NCBI RefSeq assembly: GCF_001435995.1
Contig: NZ_AYYQ01000035.1
Coordinates: 76,416 to 140,415, forward strand
DNA from: Apilactobacillus ozensis DSM 23829 = JCM 17196
Lineage (GTDB): Bacteria; Bacillota; Bacilli; Lactobacillales; Lactobacillaceae
Direction: 5' to 3'
DNA length: 64,000 nucleotides
Shown piece by piece: positions 17,354 to 32,205 of this stretch. Every line of letters begins with the position of its first letter. Positions within the stretch are counted from its first letter, which is position 1. Made by a program: the position numbers and the translations under genes. The notes beneath the pieces were generated by a model that saw nothing but the letters and a program-made list of their open reading frames with translations, was not told where the DNA came from and did not search any database.

Positions 17354-18436
17354 ATGGATGAAATTTTTGAAAAATTACAATCAGTAGTTGACCGCTATGA
17401 CGAATTAAATGAATTAATTAGTGATCCAGAAGTTATTGCGGATACCAAAAGATTCATGAAGCTTTCTAAAGAAGAAGGAAGCTTGCGTGATGTAGTAGCA
17501 GCTTACAATAAATATAAAGATGTTACTTCACAACTAGATGACAATAAAGAAATGCTTGAAGAAAAACTAGACTCTGAAATGGAATCAATGGTTAAAGATG
17601 AAATTAGTAGTCTAGAAACTGAAAAAGCTGATTTAGAAGAAAAAATTAAAATTATGTTACTACCTAAAGACCCTAATGACGATAAAAATATCATCATGGA
17701 AATTCATGGTGCTGCTGGTGGGGATGAAGGTAGTTTATTTGCTGCTGATCTATACAATATGTACACTCGTTATGCTGAAAGCCAAGGTTGGAAGACTCAA
17801 GTCATTGACGAAAGCGACACTGAAGTGGGTGGCTTTAAAGAAATTGCTATCATGATTACAGGTGACAAAGTTTACTCTAAGCTTAAGTTTGAAAATGGTG
17901 CGCATCGTGTACAACGTGTTCCAGCAACTGAATCTGCCGGTCGTATTCACACTTCCACTGCTACAGTGGGTGTGATGCCAGAAGCTGAAGATGTTGATAT
18001 TGATATTGATCCCAAAGACATTAAAACTGATGTATACCGTGCTTCTGGTGCTGGTGGACAACACGTTAACAAAACTTCATCAGCAGTTCGTATGACCCAC
18101 TTGCCAACTGGGATTGTAGTAGCTATGCAAGATGAACGTTCTCAACAACAAAACCGTATGAAAGCAATGCAAGTTTTGAAGTCACGTGTTTATGATTATT
18201 ACCAACAAAAAGAAGAAAGTGAATACAACGCTGAACGTAAGTCGGCAGTTGGTTCTGGTGACCGTTCTGAAAGAATTAGAACTTATAACTATCCACAAAA
18301 TCGTGTAACTGACCATCGAATTGGTTTAACATTAAATAAATTGGATAAGGTTATGAATGGTGAATTAGATACGATTATTGATGCTTTAATTGTTTCAGAC
18401 CAAGCTAAAAAGTTGGAGCAACTTAAAAATGAATAA
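17354..18436 (+). CDS. prfA: Peptide chain release factor 1
   Basis: A 360-residue class I release factor with the universal GGQ motif in [10 protein letters not shown] near residue 233, which triggers peptidyl-tRNA hydrolysis at UAA and UAG codons. An N-terminal coiled-coil domain is followed by the codon-recognition domain. AGGAGA precedes the ATG. The next gene, prmC, overlaps its end by 8 bp and encodes the methyltransferase that modifies this GGQ glutamine. Confidence 0.97.
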   Translation: MDEIFEKLQSVVDRYDELNELISDPEVIADTKRFMKLSKEEGSLRDVVAAYNKYKDVTSQLDDNKEMLEEKLDSEMESMVKDEISSLETEKADLEEKIKIMLLPKDPNDDKNIIMEIHGAAGGDEGSLFAADLYNMYTRYAESQGWKTQVIDESDTEVGGFKEIAIMITGDKVYSKLKFENGAHRVQRVPATESAGRIHTSTATVGVMPEAEDVDIDIDPKDIKTDVYRASGAGGQHVNKTSSAVRMTHLPTGIVVAMQDERSQQQNRMKAMQVLKSRVYDYYQQKEESEYNAERKSAVGSGDRSERIRTYNYPQNRVTDHRIGLTLNKLDKVMNGELDTIIDALIVSDQAKKLEQLKNE

Positions 18437-19265
18437 GATTACTTACTTTGAAGCCCAAAAAAGGGCTTCTTTGTGCATAAAGGCACAAAACTTACCCGTA
18501 GATGCTGCTAAATATTTGATGATGGAACGTTTAAATTGGGATGATGTTCACTTACTGATGCATTATCGTGAAATTATGCCTGAAAATGAATTGAAACAAT
18601 TTCAAACTGATATCAACCGGTTTATAAATGGAGAACCGGCACAATATATCATTGGAAAAGCTAATTTTTATGGGAACGATTTAATTGTAAATAGTAATGT
18701 TTTAATTCCGAGGCCAGAAACCGAAGAATTAGTAGATTGGATTTTAAATGATAATGCTGATGGACCTTTAAATGTTTTGGATGTTGGAACTGGTAGCGGG
18801 GCGATTGCGATTGCTTTAAAGCAACAACGTCCGCAATGGAATGTTTGGGCTAGCGACATTTCATCGGCAGCCCTAGAAGTTGCTGAAAAAAATGCAATAA
18901 AAAATCATGTTGATATTAATTTTAAGCACAGTGACCTATTTACAAACATTAATTCGAAATTTGATATTATTGTTTCGAATCCTCCGTATATTTCGGGTGA
19001 TGAAACTCCATATATGGATGAAAGTGTGGTAAAATACGAACCACATACAGCTTTATTTGCTAAAAATAATGGTTTGGAGTTGTATCAACGCATCTCACTT
19101 GAAAGGGGTGATGTTTCTAAACAAAATTCTACTTTATATTTAGAGATTGGTTTCAAGCAACAAGATGCGGTCGTTGATATTTTTAAACAAAAAAACCCAT
19201 TATCTAAGATTGAAACAAAGCAAGATTTAGCTAATCATCCAAGAATGGTTAAAATTCAAGATTAA
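18429..19265 (+). CDS. prmC: Release factor glutamine methyltransferase
   Basis: The 278-residue S-adenosylmethionine-dependent enzyme has the motif [11 protein letters not shown] and the catalytic VSNPPYIS. It methylates the glutamine of the release factor GGQ motif. I chose ATG 18429, which overlaps the prfA stop by 8 bp; an in-frame start at 18390 would lie deep inside prfA. The overlap implies coupled expression with its substrate. Confidence 0.95.
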   Translation: MNKITYFEAQKRASLCIKAQNLPVDAAKYLMMERLNWDDVHLLMHYREIMPENELKQFQTDINRFINGEPAQYIIGKANFYGNDLIVNSNVLIPRPETEELVDWILNDNADGPLNVLDVGTGSGAIAIALKQQRPQWNVWASDISSAALEVAEKNAIKNHVDINFKHSDLFTNINSKFDIIVSNPPYISGDETPYMDESVVKYEPHTALFAKNNGLELYQRISLERGDVSKQNSTLYLEIGFKQQDAVVDIFKQKNPLSKIETKQDLANHPRMVKIQD

Positions 19266-19280
19266 GGAATGTGATAGTTT

Positions 19281-20297
19281 TTGGATACGAAGATTTATAC
19301 AGTAAACGATTTACCACAAGCAGCCAAAGAAATTCAAAATGGTAATCTAGTTTCTTTTCCAACTGAAACTGTTTATGGATTAGGTGCAGATGCTACTAAC
19401 GAGGTTGCGGTAAAAAGCGTTTATGCTGCTAAAGGACGTCCAAGTGATAATCCTTTAATAGTACATGTAGACAGTATTAAAATGGTAGAAAAATATGCAC
19501 AACCATTGTCTGAAGCAGCTAAAAAATTAATAAGTACTTTTTGGCCAGGACCTTTGACAATTATTTTTAAATTAAAACCAGGTAGTTTATCTAAAGCGGT
19601 TACTGGTGGACTAGATACAGCTGCATTTAGAAACCCTAACAATAAGGTAACTCTTGAATTAATTAAAGAAGCAGGAGTTCCAATTGTGGGACCGTCAGCT
19701 AATACATCGGGTAAACCTAGTCCAACAACTGCTCAACATGTTTATCATGATTTAAAAGGTAAGATTGCTGGTATCTTAGATGATGGCACTTCAAAATTTG
19801 GGGTAGAATCGACGGTTTTAGATATGTCAACTGATACACCAGCAATATTAAGACCAGGAGCAGTTACTTCGGACGATATTTCTAAAATAATTGGTCCTGT
19901 TTTAGATGAACATCATAAAGTAGCGAAAAATGAAGTTCCTAAAGCACCAGGCATGAAATATAAACATTATGCACCAAATGCGCAAGTTTATATTATCGAC
20001 CATGAAGATGATTGGTCTGATGCTTTAGTCTGGGCCAGCAAGCAAAATAGTCCAGTTGGAATGATGGCAACTGACAGCAGGATTGCTGAATTTAGCATTC
20101 CTGATAATGTTGAAACGTTTAGCCTAGGTCAAGATGTTAATTCAGCAAGTCATCTATTATTTGCCGGACTACGTCATTTTGATGATGAATCTGAAGTTAA
20201 ATCAATTTTAACGCAATCATTTGATGCTAATGGAATTGGTGAAGCTTATATGAATCGTTTAAATAAGTCTGCTGGTCAGACTCATTTTACAAAGTAA
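19281..20297 (+). CDS. tsaC: L-threonylcarbamoyladenylate synthase (TsaC/Sua5)
   Basis: The 338-residue protein is the long Sua5 form: a YrdC-type catalytic domain (PTETVYGLGADATN, KGRPSDNPLIVH) and a C-terminal Sua5 domain beginning after the KAPGMKYKHYAP linker near residue 225. It makes threonylcarbamoyl-AMP for the t6A37 modification of ANN-decoding tRNAs. The start is TTG 19281 behind AAGGAATGTG. It sits in the standard prfA-prmC-sua5-glyA order. Confidence 0.95.
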   Translation: MDTKIYTVNDLPQAAKEIQNGNLVSFPTETVYGLGADATNEVAVKSVYAAKGRPSDNPLIVHVDSIKMVEKYAQPLSEAAKKLISTFWPGPLTIIFKLKPGSLSKAVTGGLDTAAFRNPNNKVTLELIKEAGVPIVGPSANTSGKPSPTTAQHVYHDLKGKIAGILDDGTSKFGVESTVLDMSTDTPAILRPGAVTSDDISKIIGPVLDEHHKVAKNEVPKAPGMKYKHYAPNAQVYIIDHEDDWSDALVWASKQNSPVGMMATDSRIAEFSIPDNVETFSLGQDVNSASHLLFAGLRHFDDESEVKSILTQSFDANGIGEAYMNRLNKSAGQTHFTK

Positions 20298-20346
20298 AGT
20301 TAACTAAAATTAAAATTCTTATGAATCCTAAGGAGTTGTCTCTATT

Positions 20347-21588
20347 ATGAATTACGATTACAAACAAAAAGATCCAGAATTATGGAATGCAATTAGTAAT
20401 GAAGAAAAACGTCAAGAGCATACAATTGAATTAATTGCTTCTGAAAATGTTGTATCGAACGCAGTTATGGCAGCTCAAGGGTCTGTACTCACCAATAAAT
20501 ATGCTGAAGGATATCCTAAACGTAGATATTATGGTGGATGTGAATTTATTGATGTATCTGAATCTTTAGCAATTGAACGTGCTAAGAAATTATTTGGAGC
20601 TGAATTTGCAAACGTTCAGCCACATTCTGGTTCACAAGCAAATCAAGCTGCTTATGCGGCCTTTTTGAAACCAGGAGACAAAATTTTAGGAATGAATTTA
20701 AATGCTGGTGGTCATTTAACACATGGCGCCAAAGTTAACTTTTCAGGTAAAATTTATCAATCATATTCTTATGGTTTAGATCCTGATACTGAACATTTGA
20801 ATTATGATGAAATTTTAAAAATTGCTAAAGAGGTGCAACCACAACTGATTGTAGCTGGAGCATCAGCTTATAGTAGAACTATTGACTGGCATAAATTTAG
20901 AGCGATTGCTGATGAAGTAGGCGCTTATTTGATGGTCGATATGGCCCATATTGCTGGATTAGTAGCAACTGGTTTACATCCAAGTCCAATTGGCATTGCT
21001 GATGTAGTTACAACCACTACGCACAAAACATTACGTGGACCACGTGGTGGAATGATTTTATCTCAATCCAAATATGCTAAACAAATAAATTCAGCTTTAT
21101 TCCCAGGAACTCAAGGTGGTCCTTTAGAACATGTAGTTGCTGCTAAAGCTGCTTGTTTCTTTGAAGATTTACAACATGAATTTAAGACATATTGTGAACA
21201 AGTTATTAAGAACGCTAAAGCTATGGCGGAAGAATTTAAAAATTCTGAACATATTAAAGTGGTTTCTGGCGGAACTGATAATCATTTGATGGTATTAGAT
21301 TTAACTGATACTGGTTTAAGTGGTAAAGAAGTTCAAAACTTGTTAGATGAAGTTATGATAACTACTAATAAAGAAGCTATTCCTAATGAACAAAGAAGCC
21401 CATTTGTTACTAGTGGTTTACGTTTAGGTACACCAGCTATAACATCACGTGGATTTAATGAAGATGATTCTCGTAAAGTTGCTAAGTTAATTATTGATGC
21501 AATTGAAAATTATGATAACGAACAAGTTATTGAAAAAATAAAAAAAGATGTTCGTTCTTTAACAGATGCACATCCTTTAGCAAAATAA
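20347..21588 (+). CDS. glyA: Serine hydroxymethyltransferase
   Basis: The 413-residue pyridoxal-phosphate enzyme has its Schiff-base lysine in [13 protein letters not shown]. It interconverts serine and glycine and charges tetrahydrofolate with a one-carbon unit for purine, thymidylate and methionine synthesis. The length is standard and AAGGAG lies ahead of the ATG. It is followed after 23 bp by upp. Confidence 0.97.
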   Translation: MNYDYKQKDPELWNAISNEEKRQEHTIELIASENVVSNAVMAAQGSVLTNKYAEGYPKRRYYGGCEFIDVSESLAIERAKKLFGAEFANVQPHSGSQANQAAYAAFLKPGDKILGMNLNAGGHLTHGAKVNFSGKIYQSYSYGLDPDTEHLNYDEILKIAKEVQPQLIVAGASAYSRTIDWHKFRAIADEVGAYLMVDMAHIAGLVATGLHPSPIGIADVVTTTTHKTLRGPRGGMILSQSKYAKQINSALFPGTQGGPLEHVVAAKAACFFEDLQHEFKTYCEQVIKNAKAMAEEFKNSEHIKVVSGGTDNHLMVLDLTDTGLSGKEVQNLLDEVMITTNKEAIPNEQRSPFVTSGLRLGTPAITSRGFNEDDSRKVAKLIIDAIENYDNEQVIEKIKKDVRSLTDAHPLAK

Positions 21589-21611
21589 AAATATAGTGGG
21601 AGTGTTTAGAT

Positions 21612-22244
21612 TTGGGCAAATTCCAAGTTATGAATCATCCGTTGATTCAACACAAACTAACAATTATAAGAGATAAAAATTGTGGAACTAGAGAATTTCG
21701 TGAAGTTGTTAACGAAATCTCTACATTACTAGCTTTTGAAGTTTCAAGAGATATGCCATTGGAAGACATTAAAATTGAAACTCCAATGGGAACAGCTAAT
21801 TCGAAGTGCTTATCTGGAAAAAAAGTTGCAATTGTTCCAATTCTTCGTGCGGGAATTGGGATGGTCGATGGAATTTTAGATTTAATTCCAGCAGCTAAAG
21901 TTGGTCATATTGGTATGTATCGTGATGAAGAAACTTTCGAACCCCATGAATATTTTGTGAAGTTACCAAGTGATATTGAAAAACGTCAAATATTTGTGGT
22001 TGATCCAATGCTAGCAACTGGTGGCTCTGCAATCATGGCCATTGATGCCTTAGTAAAACGTGGCGTAGCTGAAGAAAATATTAAATTTGTTTGTTTAGTA
22101 GCTGCTCCTGAAGGAGTCGAAGCATTGAGAAAAGCTCATCCAAGTATCGATGTATATTCAGCTGCACTTGACGAAAAACTTGAAAATGGTTATATAGTCC
22201 CAGGACTAGGCGATGCTGGTGACCGTTTATTTGGTACTAAATAA
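21612..22244 (+). CDS. upp: Uracil phosphoribosyltransferase
   Basis: The 210-residue enzyme has the PRPP-binding motif [11 protein letters not shown] and the uracil-contact tail near [12 protein letters not shown]. It converts uracil and PRPP to UMP. The start is TTG 21612 behind GGGAGTG. It lies directly upstream of the atp operon, as in many lactobacilli and bacilli. Confidence 0.97.
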   Translation: MGKFQVMNHPLIQHKLTIIRDKNCGTREFREVVNEISTLLAFEVSRDMPLEDIKIETPMGTANSKCLSGKKVAIVPILRAGIGMVDGILDLIPAAKVGHIGMYRDEETFEPHEYFVKLPSDIEKRQIFVVDPMLATGGSAIMAIDALVKRGVAEENIKFVCLVAAPEGVEALRKAHPSIDVYSAALDEKLENGYIVPGLGDAGDRLFGTK

Positions 22245-22484
22245 AAAATTAAGATTAATTTTCAATTAACTATTACAAAAAAGCTTATAATGGTGTATGT
22301 TACATATAAGAAATATTGTCTATCTTTTTGTCAAATTTGTAATTAATTTTTAAAAGTTTGTTAATTTTCTTTTGAATTTAATTTTGAATGGTGGTAATAT
22401 TTCAATGTATTTTATATTAAAATACGCCATTAATGCTTTGCATTTTTGTAAAGTGACTGGGGTTACGAAAAGGGGTGATAGTCT

Positions 22485-23201
22485 GTGAACGATCCAGTTT
22501 CTACTTTTAAGCTTTTTGGATTAACCTTTAATGTTGGTAACATGGTTTCTGTTGTTATTGCATCGGCAGTGGTATTTATTTTGATGTTCGTGTTATCTCG
22601 AAAATTACAATTAGTACCAACCGGTAAGCAAAACGCTTTAGAAATGATGGCTGATTTTACAAATAATATTGTTAAGGGTTCGCTTGATAAGAACACTTCA
22701 CGAGCATTTAGTTTGTATGCATTCGTGCTATTTTTCTTCATTTTTGTTTCCAACCAATTAGGATTATTTATCCAATTGACTTATAACGATGTCTCTTATG
22801 TAAAGAGTCCAACTGCTGATCCAATTGTCACTATGACTTTAGCCTTAATGACATTAATGTTGGCTCACTTTGCGGGAGTATCGAAATTTGGTTTTAAGAG
22901 TTATTTTAATAATACTTACTTAAAACCATTTAAGGTATGGTTACCACTTAGTATTTTTGAAGAGTTTACTAACTTCTTAACTTTAGGGTTACGTTTGTTT
23001 GGTAATATCTTCGCTGGTGAAATGCTACTTAGTGTTATTATGAATTTTGCTTTTTCTCATGGACCAATTACCATGGTTATTGCTGTTCCTTTAACACTAC
23101 TTTGGCAAGGCTTTTCAGTCTTTCTAGGTAGTATTCAAGCCTTTGTATTTGTAACCTTGACATCTGTATATATTTCTCAAAAAATAGAAGTTGAGGAATA
23201 A
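22485..23201 (+). CDS. atpB: ATP synthase Fo subunit a
   Basis: The 238-residue membrane protein has several helices and the essential arginine in LTLGLRLFGNIFAGE. It forms the proton half-channels against the c-ring. The start is GTG 22485 behind GGGGTGAT. It opens the eight-gene operon; no atpI is present upstream. The 240-bp gap after upp is very AT-rich, with a TATAAT box at 22286-22291 but no clear -35. In this fermentative group the enzyme mainly pumps protons out at the cost of ATP for acid tolerance. Confidence 0.97.
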   Translation: MNDPVSTFKLFGLTFNVGNMVSVVIASAVVFILMFVLSRKLQLVPTGKQNALEMMADFTNNIVKGSLDKNTSRAFSLYAFVLFFFIFVSNQLGLFIQLTYNDVSYVKSPTADPIVTMTLALMTLMLAHFAGVSKFGFKSYFNNTYLKPFKVWLPLSIFEEFTNFLTLGLRLFGNIFAGEMLLSVIMNFAFSHGPITMVIAVPLTLLWQGFSVFLGSIQAFVFVTLTSVYISQKIEVEE

Positions 23202-23213
23202 GATTATTTATAA

Positions 23214-23444
<231 letters not shown>

Positions 23445-23483
23445 TTTATTTTAAAAATAACAAATAGAAGGAGGTGTCGATAG

Positions 23484-24006
23484 ATGTTTTCACATTTGTT
23501 ATTTGGTAGTCCATTTGTTTTAACAGAAGGACTTTACACTGGTAACCTTTTATTTACAGCATTTTGTTTTATTATTTTAATGTTACTAATCAAGCATTTT
23601 GCTTGGGGTCCATTAAACGAAATGATGGACAAACGTGCTAATAAAATTGCCAATGATATTAATTCTGCAGAAAAATCACGTCAAGAAGCTGAAAAATTAG
23701 CTGCTCAACGTCAAGAAGCTTTATCAAAATCACAAGATGATGCTTCTGCAATTGTTAACCGTGCTAAAGACACAGCTAAGCAACAAGGTGAACAAATTGT
23801 AAACTCTGCAAGAACTGATGCTCAAAGTATCAAAAATTCTGCTCAAAAAGAAATTGAACAAGAACGTAAAGATGCTTTAGCAAACACCAAAGATGATGTG
23901 GCAAATTTGTCTATTGAAATTGCTTCTAAGATCATTCAAAAAGAATTGAAAGCTGACGACCAAAAAGCATTGATTGATTCTTATATTGAAGGGTTGGGGA
24001 AGCAAA

Positions 24007-24017
<11 letters not shown>
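23484..24017 (+). CDS. atpF: ATP synthase Fo subunit b
   Basis: The 177-residue protein has one N-terminal membrane helix (about residues 20-40) and a long charged coiled coil rich in Ala, Gln, Lys and Glu, the peripheral stalk. AAGGAGGTG precedes the start. It overlaps atpH by 11 bp. Confidence 0.96.
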
Positions 24018-26114
<2,097 letters not shown>

Positions 26115-26135
26115 CTTGAAGGATGGTGAGAACTA

Positions 26136-27038
26136 ATGGCTGAATCTATTAATGATGTTAAACATCGTATTGCATCAACTAAGAATACACGTCAAATTAC
26201 GACTGCGATGCAAATGGTTTCAACTTCTAAGTTGAGTCAGATTCAAAAGCATTCAGTTGCTTATGAGGAATATGTTTCTCGTGTTAAAGCTGTTGTAATG
26301 CATTTAGCTCAGTCTCATTTGTTAGATAGTTTAAATTCCTCAAGTAATGCAAACTCCCAAAAGAATGGGAAAACAGCATATCTAGTTGTTACTTCTGATC
26401 GTGGAATGGTTGGAAGTTATAATAGTAATGTTATTCGTGAGACAAATAATTTCATAAAAGAACACACTCCTAACGAAGATGATTATATTATTCTTGCAGT
26501 AGGTAGCAATGGTGCTGATTTTTATAAGAAGCGTGGTGCAAATGTTGCTTATGAATATAATGATGTATCCGATGTTCCTACTTTTAAGGAAATACAAGAA
26601 ATCGTTAAGACAGTAACTTCTATGTATGATGATGGTGTATTTAGCAAACTTTATGTTTGTTATACCCACTTTGTTAATCGAGTATCTTCAACATTTAGGG
26701 CAGAAAAAATGTTGCCAATGGATAGTGAAGCGTTTAAAGAAGACGCAAGCAATGATATTAAACCAGCTGAAATCAATGCTGAATATGACATCGAACCTGA
26801 TGAATCAGCTGTTTTAGATGTTGTATTACCTCAATATGCTGAAAGTTTAGTATTTGGAGCTATTTTAGATGCTAAAACTGCTGAACATTCTTCTAGTTCT
26901 TCTGCTATGAAGTCTGCTTCAGATAATGCTAATGATTTAATATCTTCATTGGAATTACGATACAATCGTGCTCGTCAAGCTGCTATTACCACTGAAATTA
27001 CTGAAATTGTTGGTGGTCAAGAAGCCTTGAAGCACTAA
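26136..27038 (+). CDS. atpG: ATP synthase F1 subunit gamma
   Basis: The 300-residue central-stalk subunit has the characteristic N-terminal helix with [13 protein letters not shown] and the C-terminal helix with [18 protein letters not shown]. It transmits rotation from the c-ring to the catalytic head. Ribosome binding site GGATGGTGAG. Confidence 0.97.
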   Translation: MAESINDVKHRIASTKNTRQITTAMQMVSTSKLSQIQKHSVAYEEYVSRVKAVVMHLAQSHLLDSLNSSSNANSQKNGKTAYLVVTSDRGMVGSYNSNVIRETNNFIKEHTPNEDDYIILAVGSNGADFYKKRGANVAYEYNDVSDVPTFKEIQEIVKTVTSMYDDGVFSKLYVCYTHFVNRVSSTFRAEKMLPMDSEAFKEDASNDIKPAEINAEYDIEPDESAVLDVVLPQYAESLVFGAILDAKTAEHSSSSSAMKSASDNANDLISSLELRYNRARQAAITTEITEIVGGQEALKH

Positions 27039-27043
27039 TATGA

Positions 27044-28474
<1,431 letters not shown>

Positions 28475-28486
28475 GGAGGGTTCTGA

Positions 28487-28909
28487 TTGGCTGATAACAG
28501 TTCAGTTTTAACCGTTAGTATCGTTACTCCTGATGGTAAGGTATATGAACGTGAATCTGCCGATTTAGTTGTTGTTAAGACTAAAAGTGGTCAATTAGGA
28601 ATCATGCCTAATCACGTTCCGGTTATTGCTTCGCTAGAAGTAGATATAGCAAAAGTTGAATACGGTGAAAATACTGATGAAATTGCTGTTAACGGTGGTT
28701 TTATAGAATTTTCTAACAATAACGTATCAATTATTGCTGACAGTGCCGAAAAACAAGAAGATATTGATGTTGAACGTGCTAATAAAGCACGTGAAAGAGC
28801 TCAACGTAGAATTGAAGAAGCACGTCAAAAACATGACGATGCTACTTTAAGACGTAGTCAAATTGCTTTGCAAAGAGCGATTAACCGAATCAATATTTCT
28901 AAACACTAA
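28487..28909 (+). CDS. atpC: ATP synthase F1 subunit epsilon
   Basis: The 140-residue protein has the N-terminal beta-sandwich (LGIMPNHVPVIASLE) and two C-terminal helices, the full-length inhibitory form. The start is TTG 28487 behind AAGGAGGG. It closes the operon and is followed by a strong terminator. Confidence 0.97.
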   Translation: MADNSSVLTVSIVTPDGKVYERESADLVVVKTKSGQLGIMPNHVPVIASLEVDIAKVEYGENTDEIAVNGGFIEFSNNNVSIIADSAEKQEDIDVERANKARERAQRRIEEARQKHDDATLRRSQIALQRAINRINISKH

Positions 28910-28910
28910 T

Positions 28911-28944
28911 AAAAAGCTTCCACACTTATTGTGGAAGCTTTTTT
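28911..28944 (+). terminator. Terminator of the atp operon
   Basis: A stem AAAAAGCTTCCAC / GTGGAAGCTTTTT with a short loop and T-run, two bases after the atpC stop. Confidence 0.9.
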
Positions 28945-29008
28945 CATTTTACATAACAGACAAAAAGGCCATTTTGTGTTATAGTATAGGTTATTAAAGA
29001 GGTATTTT

Positions 29009-29236
29009 ATGCTTTATTCTAACTTAAAAATAATCTTAAATATTGTATGTTATTTATTTTTTATCTTTATTGCATTTTGGTGTATTGTAGATTTGCACTT
29101 GGAAAAATTTCTAAGAATGCATGAACCACAGTTTAAAGCGCTAATAATTATGTTATCAGTAGCTTTAGGCTATTTATGTGCTTCTTTTTTTATAACGTTA
29201 CTTTATGAAATTCACGATTTATTTAATCAAATTTGA
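29009..29236 (+). CDS. DUF1146 small membrane protein
   Basis: A 75-residue protein with two predicted membrane helices (about residues 8-28 and 44-66). Its place between the atp operon and murA matches the DUF1146/YwzB family of Firmicutes. The function is unknown. AGAGGT serves as ribosome binding site. Assignment rests on length, topology and gene order. Confidence 0.8.
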   Translation: MLYSNLKIILNIVCYLFFIFIAFWCIVDLHLEKFLRMHEPQFKALIIMLSVALGYLCASFFITLLYEIHDLFNQI

Positions 29237-29262
29237 GGTGTATACATCTAGGAGGTTTACCA

Positions 29263-30585
29263 TTGAAAAAGATAATTGTTGAAGGCGGTAATCGCTTGCA
29301 TGGTAGTGTAAATATTGAAGGCTCAAAAAATGCAGTGTTACCGATAATGGCAGCATCTATACTCGCTGAAAATCAACTTGTTCATTTAAATAATGTACCG
29401 AGACTATCAGATGTTTATACTATGCGTTCAGTATTGAAATTTTTAAATATTGACGTTGACTTTGATAGTGAAAATAATTCAATGACTATGGATGCTTCAA
29501 ACAATATTTCTACTGAGGCTCCATTTGAATATGTTTCTAAAATGCGCGCATCAATCGTAGTAATGGGACCTTTATTAGCTAGAATGGGACATGCCAAGAT
29601 TGCATTACCTGGTGGTTGTGCAATTGGATCTAGACCAATTGATTTACATCTTAAAGGTTTTGAATCCATGGGAGCTAAAATAGAGCAACATGATGGTTAT
29701 GTAGAAGCTTTTGCAAAAGAAGGCTTAAAGGGTAGTAATATTTATTTAGATTTTCCAAGTGTTGGAGCTACTCAAAACATTATGATGGCAGCTACTTTAG
29801 CCGACGGAAAAACTACTATCAAAAATGTTGCAATGGAACCAGAAATTGTTGACTTAGCTAACTTCTTAAATGCTATGGGTGCTAAAATATCTGGTGCCGG
29901 AACTAATACGATGACCATTGAAGGTGTTTCTAGCTTGCATGGTGTAGAACATAACGTTTTACAAGATCGAATCGAAGCGGGGACCTTTATGGTTGCTGCT
30001 GCTTTGACTAATGGTGATGTTTTAGTTAAAGATGCTGATGCTGCTTACAATTTACCTTTAATAGCTAAATTAAAAGAAATGGGTGCGATGGTAAAAGTTA
30101 AGCCAGAGGGAATCCAAGTAATTGGTCCTAAGCAATTAAAGCCAACTAATGTTGAAACTTTACCTTATCCCGGTTTTCCTACTGATATGCAGCCACAGAT
30201 GAGCGTCCTTCAGTTAGCTGCAAATGGAATTAGCATGTTAACTGAAAATGTATTTGAAAATCGTTTTATGCATTTGGAAGAATTACGTCGAATGAATGCA
30301 AAATATAAAATACATGGCCGTAGCGCGGTTTTAGAGGGCCCAACTAGTTTTAGTGGCGCTGAGGTTGCGGCTACAGACCTACGTGCTGGTGCAGCTTTAG
30401 TATTAGCCGGATTAGTTGCGGATGGAATTACTCAAGTTAGAAATCTTAAATACTTAGATCGTGGATATTATGATTTCCATAATAAGCTAGTTAAATTAGG
30501 CGCTAAAGTAAGACGTGTAAACATTGATGAAAATAGCAAAATCAATTTAGATAAAATTAAACAAGATATTAATAATGAAAGATAA
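29263..30585 (+). CDS. murA: UDP-N-acetylglucosamine 1-carboxyvinyltransferase
   Basis: The 440-residue enzyme transfers enolpyruvate from PEP to UDP-GlcNAc, the first committed step of peptidoglycan synthesis and the fosfomycin target. The catalytic cysteine is present in [14 protein letters not shown], so fosfomycin binding is not excluded by a Cys-to-Asp change. [12 protein letters not shown] is also typical. I chose TTG 29263 with AGGAGG ideally placed; the in-frame ATG at 29233 overlaps the previous gene and adds ten non-family residues. Confidence 0.95.
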   Translation: MKKIIVEGGNRLHGSVNIEGSKNAVLPIMAASILAENQLVHLNNVPRLSDVYTMRSVLKFLNIDVDFDSENNSMTMDASNNISTEAPFEYVSKMRASIVVMGPLLARMGHAKIALPGGCAIGSRPIDLHLKGFESMGAKIEQHDGYVEAFAKEGLKGSNIYLDFPSVGATQNIMMAATLADGKTTIKNVAMEPEIVDLANFLNAMGAKISGAGTNTMTIEGVSSLHGVEHNVLQDRIEAGTFMVAAALTNGDVLVKDADAAYNLPLIAKLKEMGAMVKVKPEGIQVIGPKQLKPTNVETLPYPGFPTDMQPQMSVLQLAANGISMLTENVFENRFMHLEELRRMNAKYKIHGRSAVLEGPTSFSGAEVAATDLRAGAALVLAGLVADGITQVRNLKYLDRGYYDFHNKLVKLGAKVRRVNIDENSKINLDKIKQDINNER

Positions 30586-30600
30586 TACTCAGGAGGAACA

Positions 30601-31623
30601 ATGATGGCAAAAGATATTGGCATCGATTTGGGAACAGCTAACGTTCTTATATATGTAACAGGAAAAGGAATAGTTTTAAATGAACCATCAGTAGTGGCAA
30701 TTGATGTTCAAACTAACAAAGTATTGGCAGTGGGCTCAGAAGCTTACCGTATGGTAGGTAGAACGCCTAGTAACATCCGAGCAATTAGACCTCTAAAAGA
30801 TGGTGTAATTTCAGATTTTGATGTAACTGAAAAAATGCTAACTTACTTTATTAATAAATTAAATGTTAAAGGTTTTATGTCTAAACCTAAAACTATGATT
30901 TGTGCACCAACAAATATTACTAATATCGAAAGAAAAGCAATTATTCAAGCTGCTGAAAAATCAGGTGGTGGTAAGGTCTATCTAGAAGAAGAACCTAAAG
31001 TTGCCGCCATTGGTGCCGGAATGGATATTTTCCAACCAAAAGGTAACATGGTAATCGATATTGGTGGTGGAACCTCAGATATTGCAGTACTGTCATTAGG
31101 TGATATTGTTGCAAGTAATTCAATTCGTTTAGCTGGTGACCAGATGAACTTTGATATTGTTAATTACGTTAAAAATAACCATAGTTTAATTATCGGTGAA
31201 CACACTGCTGAAAAAATTAAAATGACAATTGGTAATGCTGATACAAACTCAGACGACTCTAAAACTATGGAAGTTAGAGGTCGTGATGCAGTTACAGGAA
31301 TGCCTAAGTCACTAACGCTAACTAGTAAAGAAATTGGTGAAGCACTATCAGACACTGTAAATCAAATCATTACTGCTGCTAAAGATGTTTTGGAAGTAGT
31401 GCCACCTGAATTAGCATCAGATATAGTTGATCGTGGAGTTATGTTAACTGGTGGTGGTTCTTTACTTAAGGGAATTGATAAGGCCATTGCTGATGTTTTA
31501 ACAGTGCCGGTAGTTATTTCAGAAAATCCTTTGAACAATGTTGCTAAGGGTGCTGGTGCATTATTAGAACATATTAGTAAAGCTGGTAAAGAAAGTAAAT
31601 TAATTAACGCTAGTGAAGAATAA
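30601..31623 (+). CDS. mbl: MreB-like actin, Mbl type
   Basis: The 340-residue actin homologue has the phosphate-1 loop [12 protein letters not shown], the phosphate-2 loop [15 protein letters not shown] and an adenosine motif TGGGSLLKG. The N-terminus closely follows Mbl ([26 protein letters not shown]). It forms membrane-bound filaments that guide side-wall synthesis with RodA, encoded four genes on. AGGAGG lies four bases before ATG 30601 and seven before ATG 30604, so the second may be the real start. The stop overlaps the yidD start by one base. Confidence 0.93.
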   Translation: MMAKDIGIDLGTANVLIYVTGKGIVLNEPSVVAIDVQTNKVLAVGSEAYRMVGRTPSNIRAIRPLKDGVISDFDVTEKMLTYFINKLNVKGFMSKPKTMICAPTNITNIERKAIIQAAEKSGGGKVYLEEEPKVAAIGAGMDIFQPKGNMVIDIGGGTSDIAVLSLGDIVASNSIRLAGDQMNFDIVNYVKNNHSLIIGEHTAEKIKMTIGNADTNSDDSKTMEVRGRDAVTGMPKSLTLTSKEIGEALSDTVNQIITAAKDVLEVVPPELASDIVDRGVMLTGGGSLLKGIDKAIADVLTVPVVISENPLNNVAKGAGALLEHISKAGKESKLINASEE

Positions 31624-31898
31624 TGAGAACTATATTAATCTTACTAGTAAATTTTTATAAAAAGTTTATATCACCATTGTTTCCACCGACTTGTAGATAC
31701 TATCCTTCTTGTTCTACATATATGATAACTGCCTTGCAAAAGCATGGAGTTATTTTAGGTTTAATAATGGGGATATCCAGAATTATCAGATGCAACCCCT
31801 TTATTAAGGGGGGATATGATCCAGTACCTGATAAGTTTTCAATTTATAGAAATAAGCGAGCAAGAGATCAATATCGTCGCTCAATTAACTTAAAGTAG
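31623..31898 (+). CDS. yidD: Membrane protein insertion efficiency factor YidD
   Basis: This 91-residue protein has the conserved YidD core [20 protein letters not shown] with paired cysteines and GGYDPVP. It is thought to help YidC-dependent insertion of membrane proteins. The start overlaps the mbl stop by one base. Length and motif are standard. Confidence 0.95.
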   Translation: MRTILILLVNFYKKFISPLFPPTCRYYPSCSTYMITALQKHGVILGLIMGISRIIRCNPFIKGGYDPVPDKFSIYRNKRARDQYRRSINLK

Positions 31899-31936
31899 CC
31901 GATATTAAGTCGACTATTTTTATTTTGGAGGTAAGT

Positions 31937-32161
31937 ATGTCAAAAAGTAAAAAAAACATTCAAGTTCAACTGGAAAGCGAAAAAATAAACGGTGATGTTT
32001 ACGATGTTCTTAAAGTAGGCAATGAAAGCATCGGTAAAATTCGTGAAATTGAAAATAATAAGTATGAAGTTACATCATCAAATGATGACGTTTTTCGTGT
32101 AAAAAATGCTGATGAAGGAATTGAAGTTCTTTTAAGCGAATATCACTTACACAAAAATTAA
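31937..32161 (+). CDS. DUF2969 family protein
   Basis: The 74-residue acidic/basic protein is small and soluble, starting with a basic stretch SKSKKN. The family is confined to lactic acid bacteria and lies between yidD and rodA, as here. Its function is unknown; the neighbourhood suggests a link to side-wall growth. I chose ATG 31937 behind GGAGG rather than the TTG at 31925, which is at the edge of the ribosome binding site. Confidence 0.85.
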   Translation: MSKSKKNIQVQLESEKINGDVYDVLKVGNESIGKIREIENNKYEVTSSNDDVFRVKNADEGIEVLLSEYHLHKN

Positions 32162-32205
32162 TGACGCCTTTTGAAGTCATTATGATGTAAAAGGGGACGT
32201 TTCAA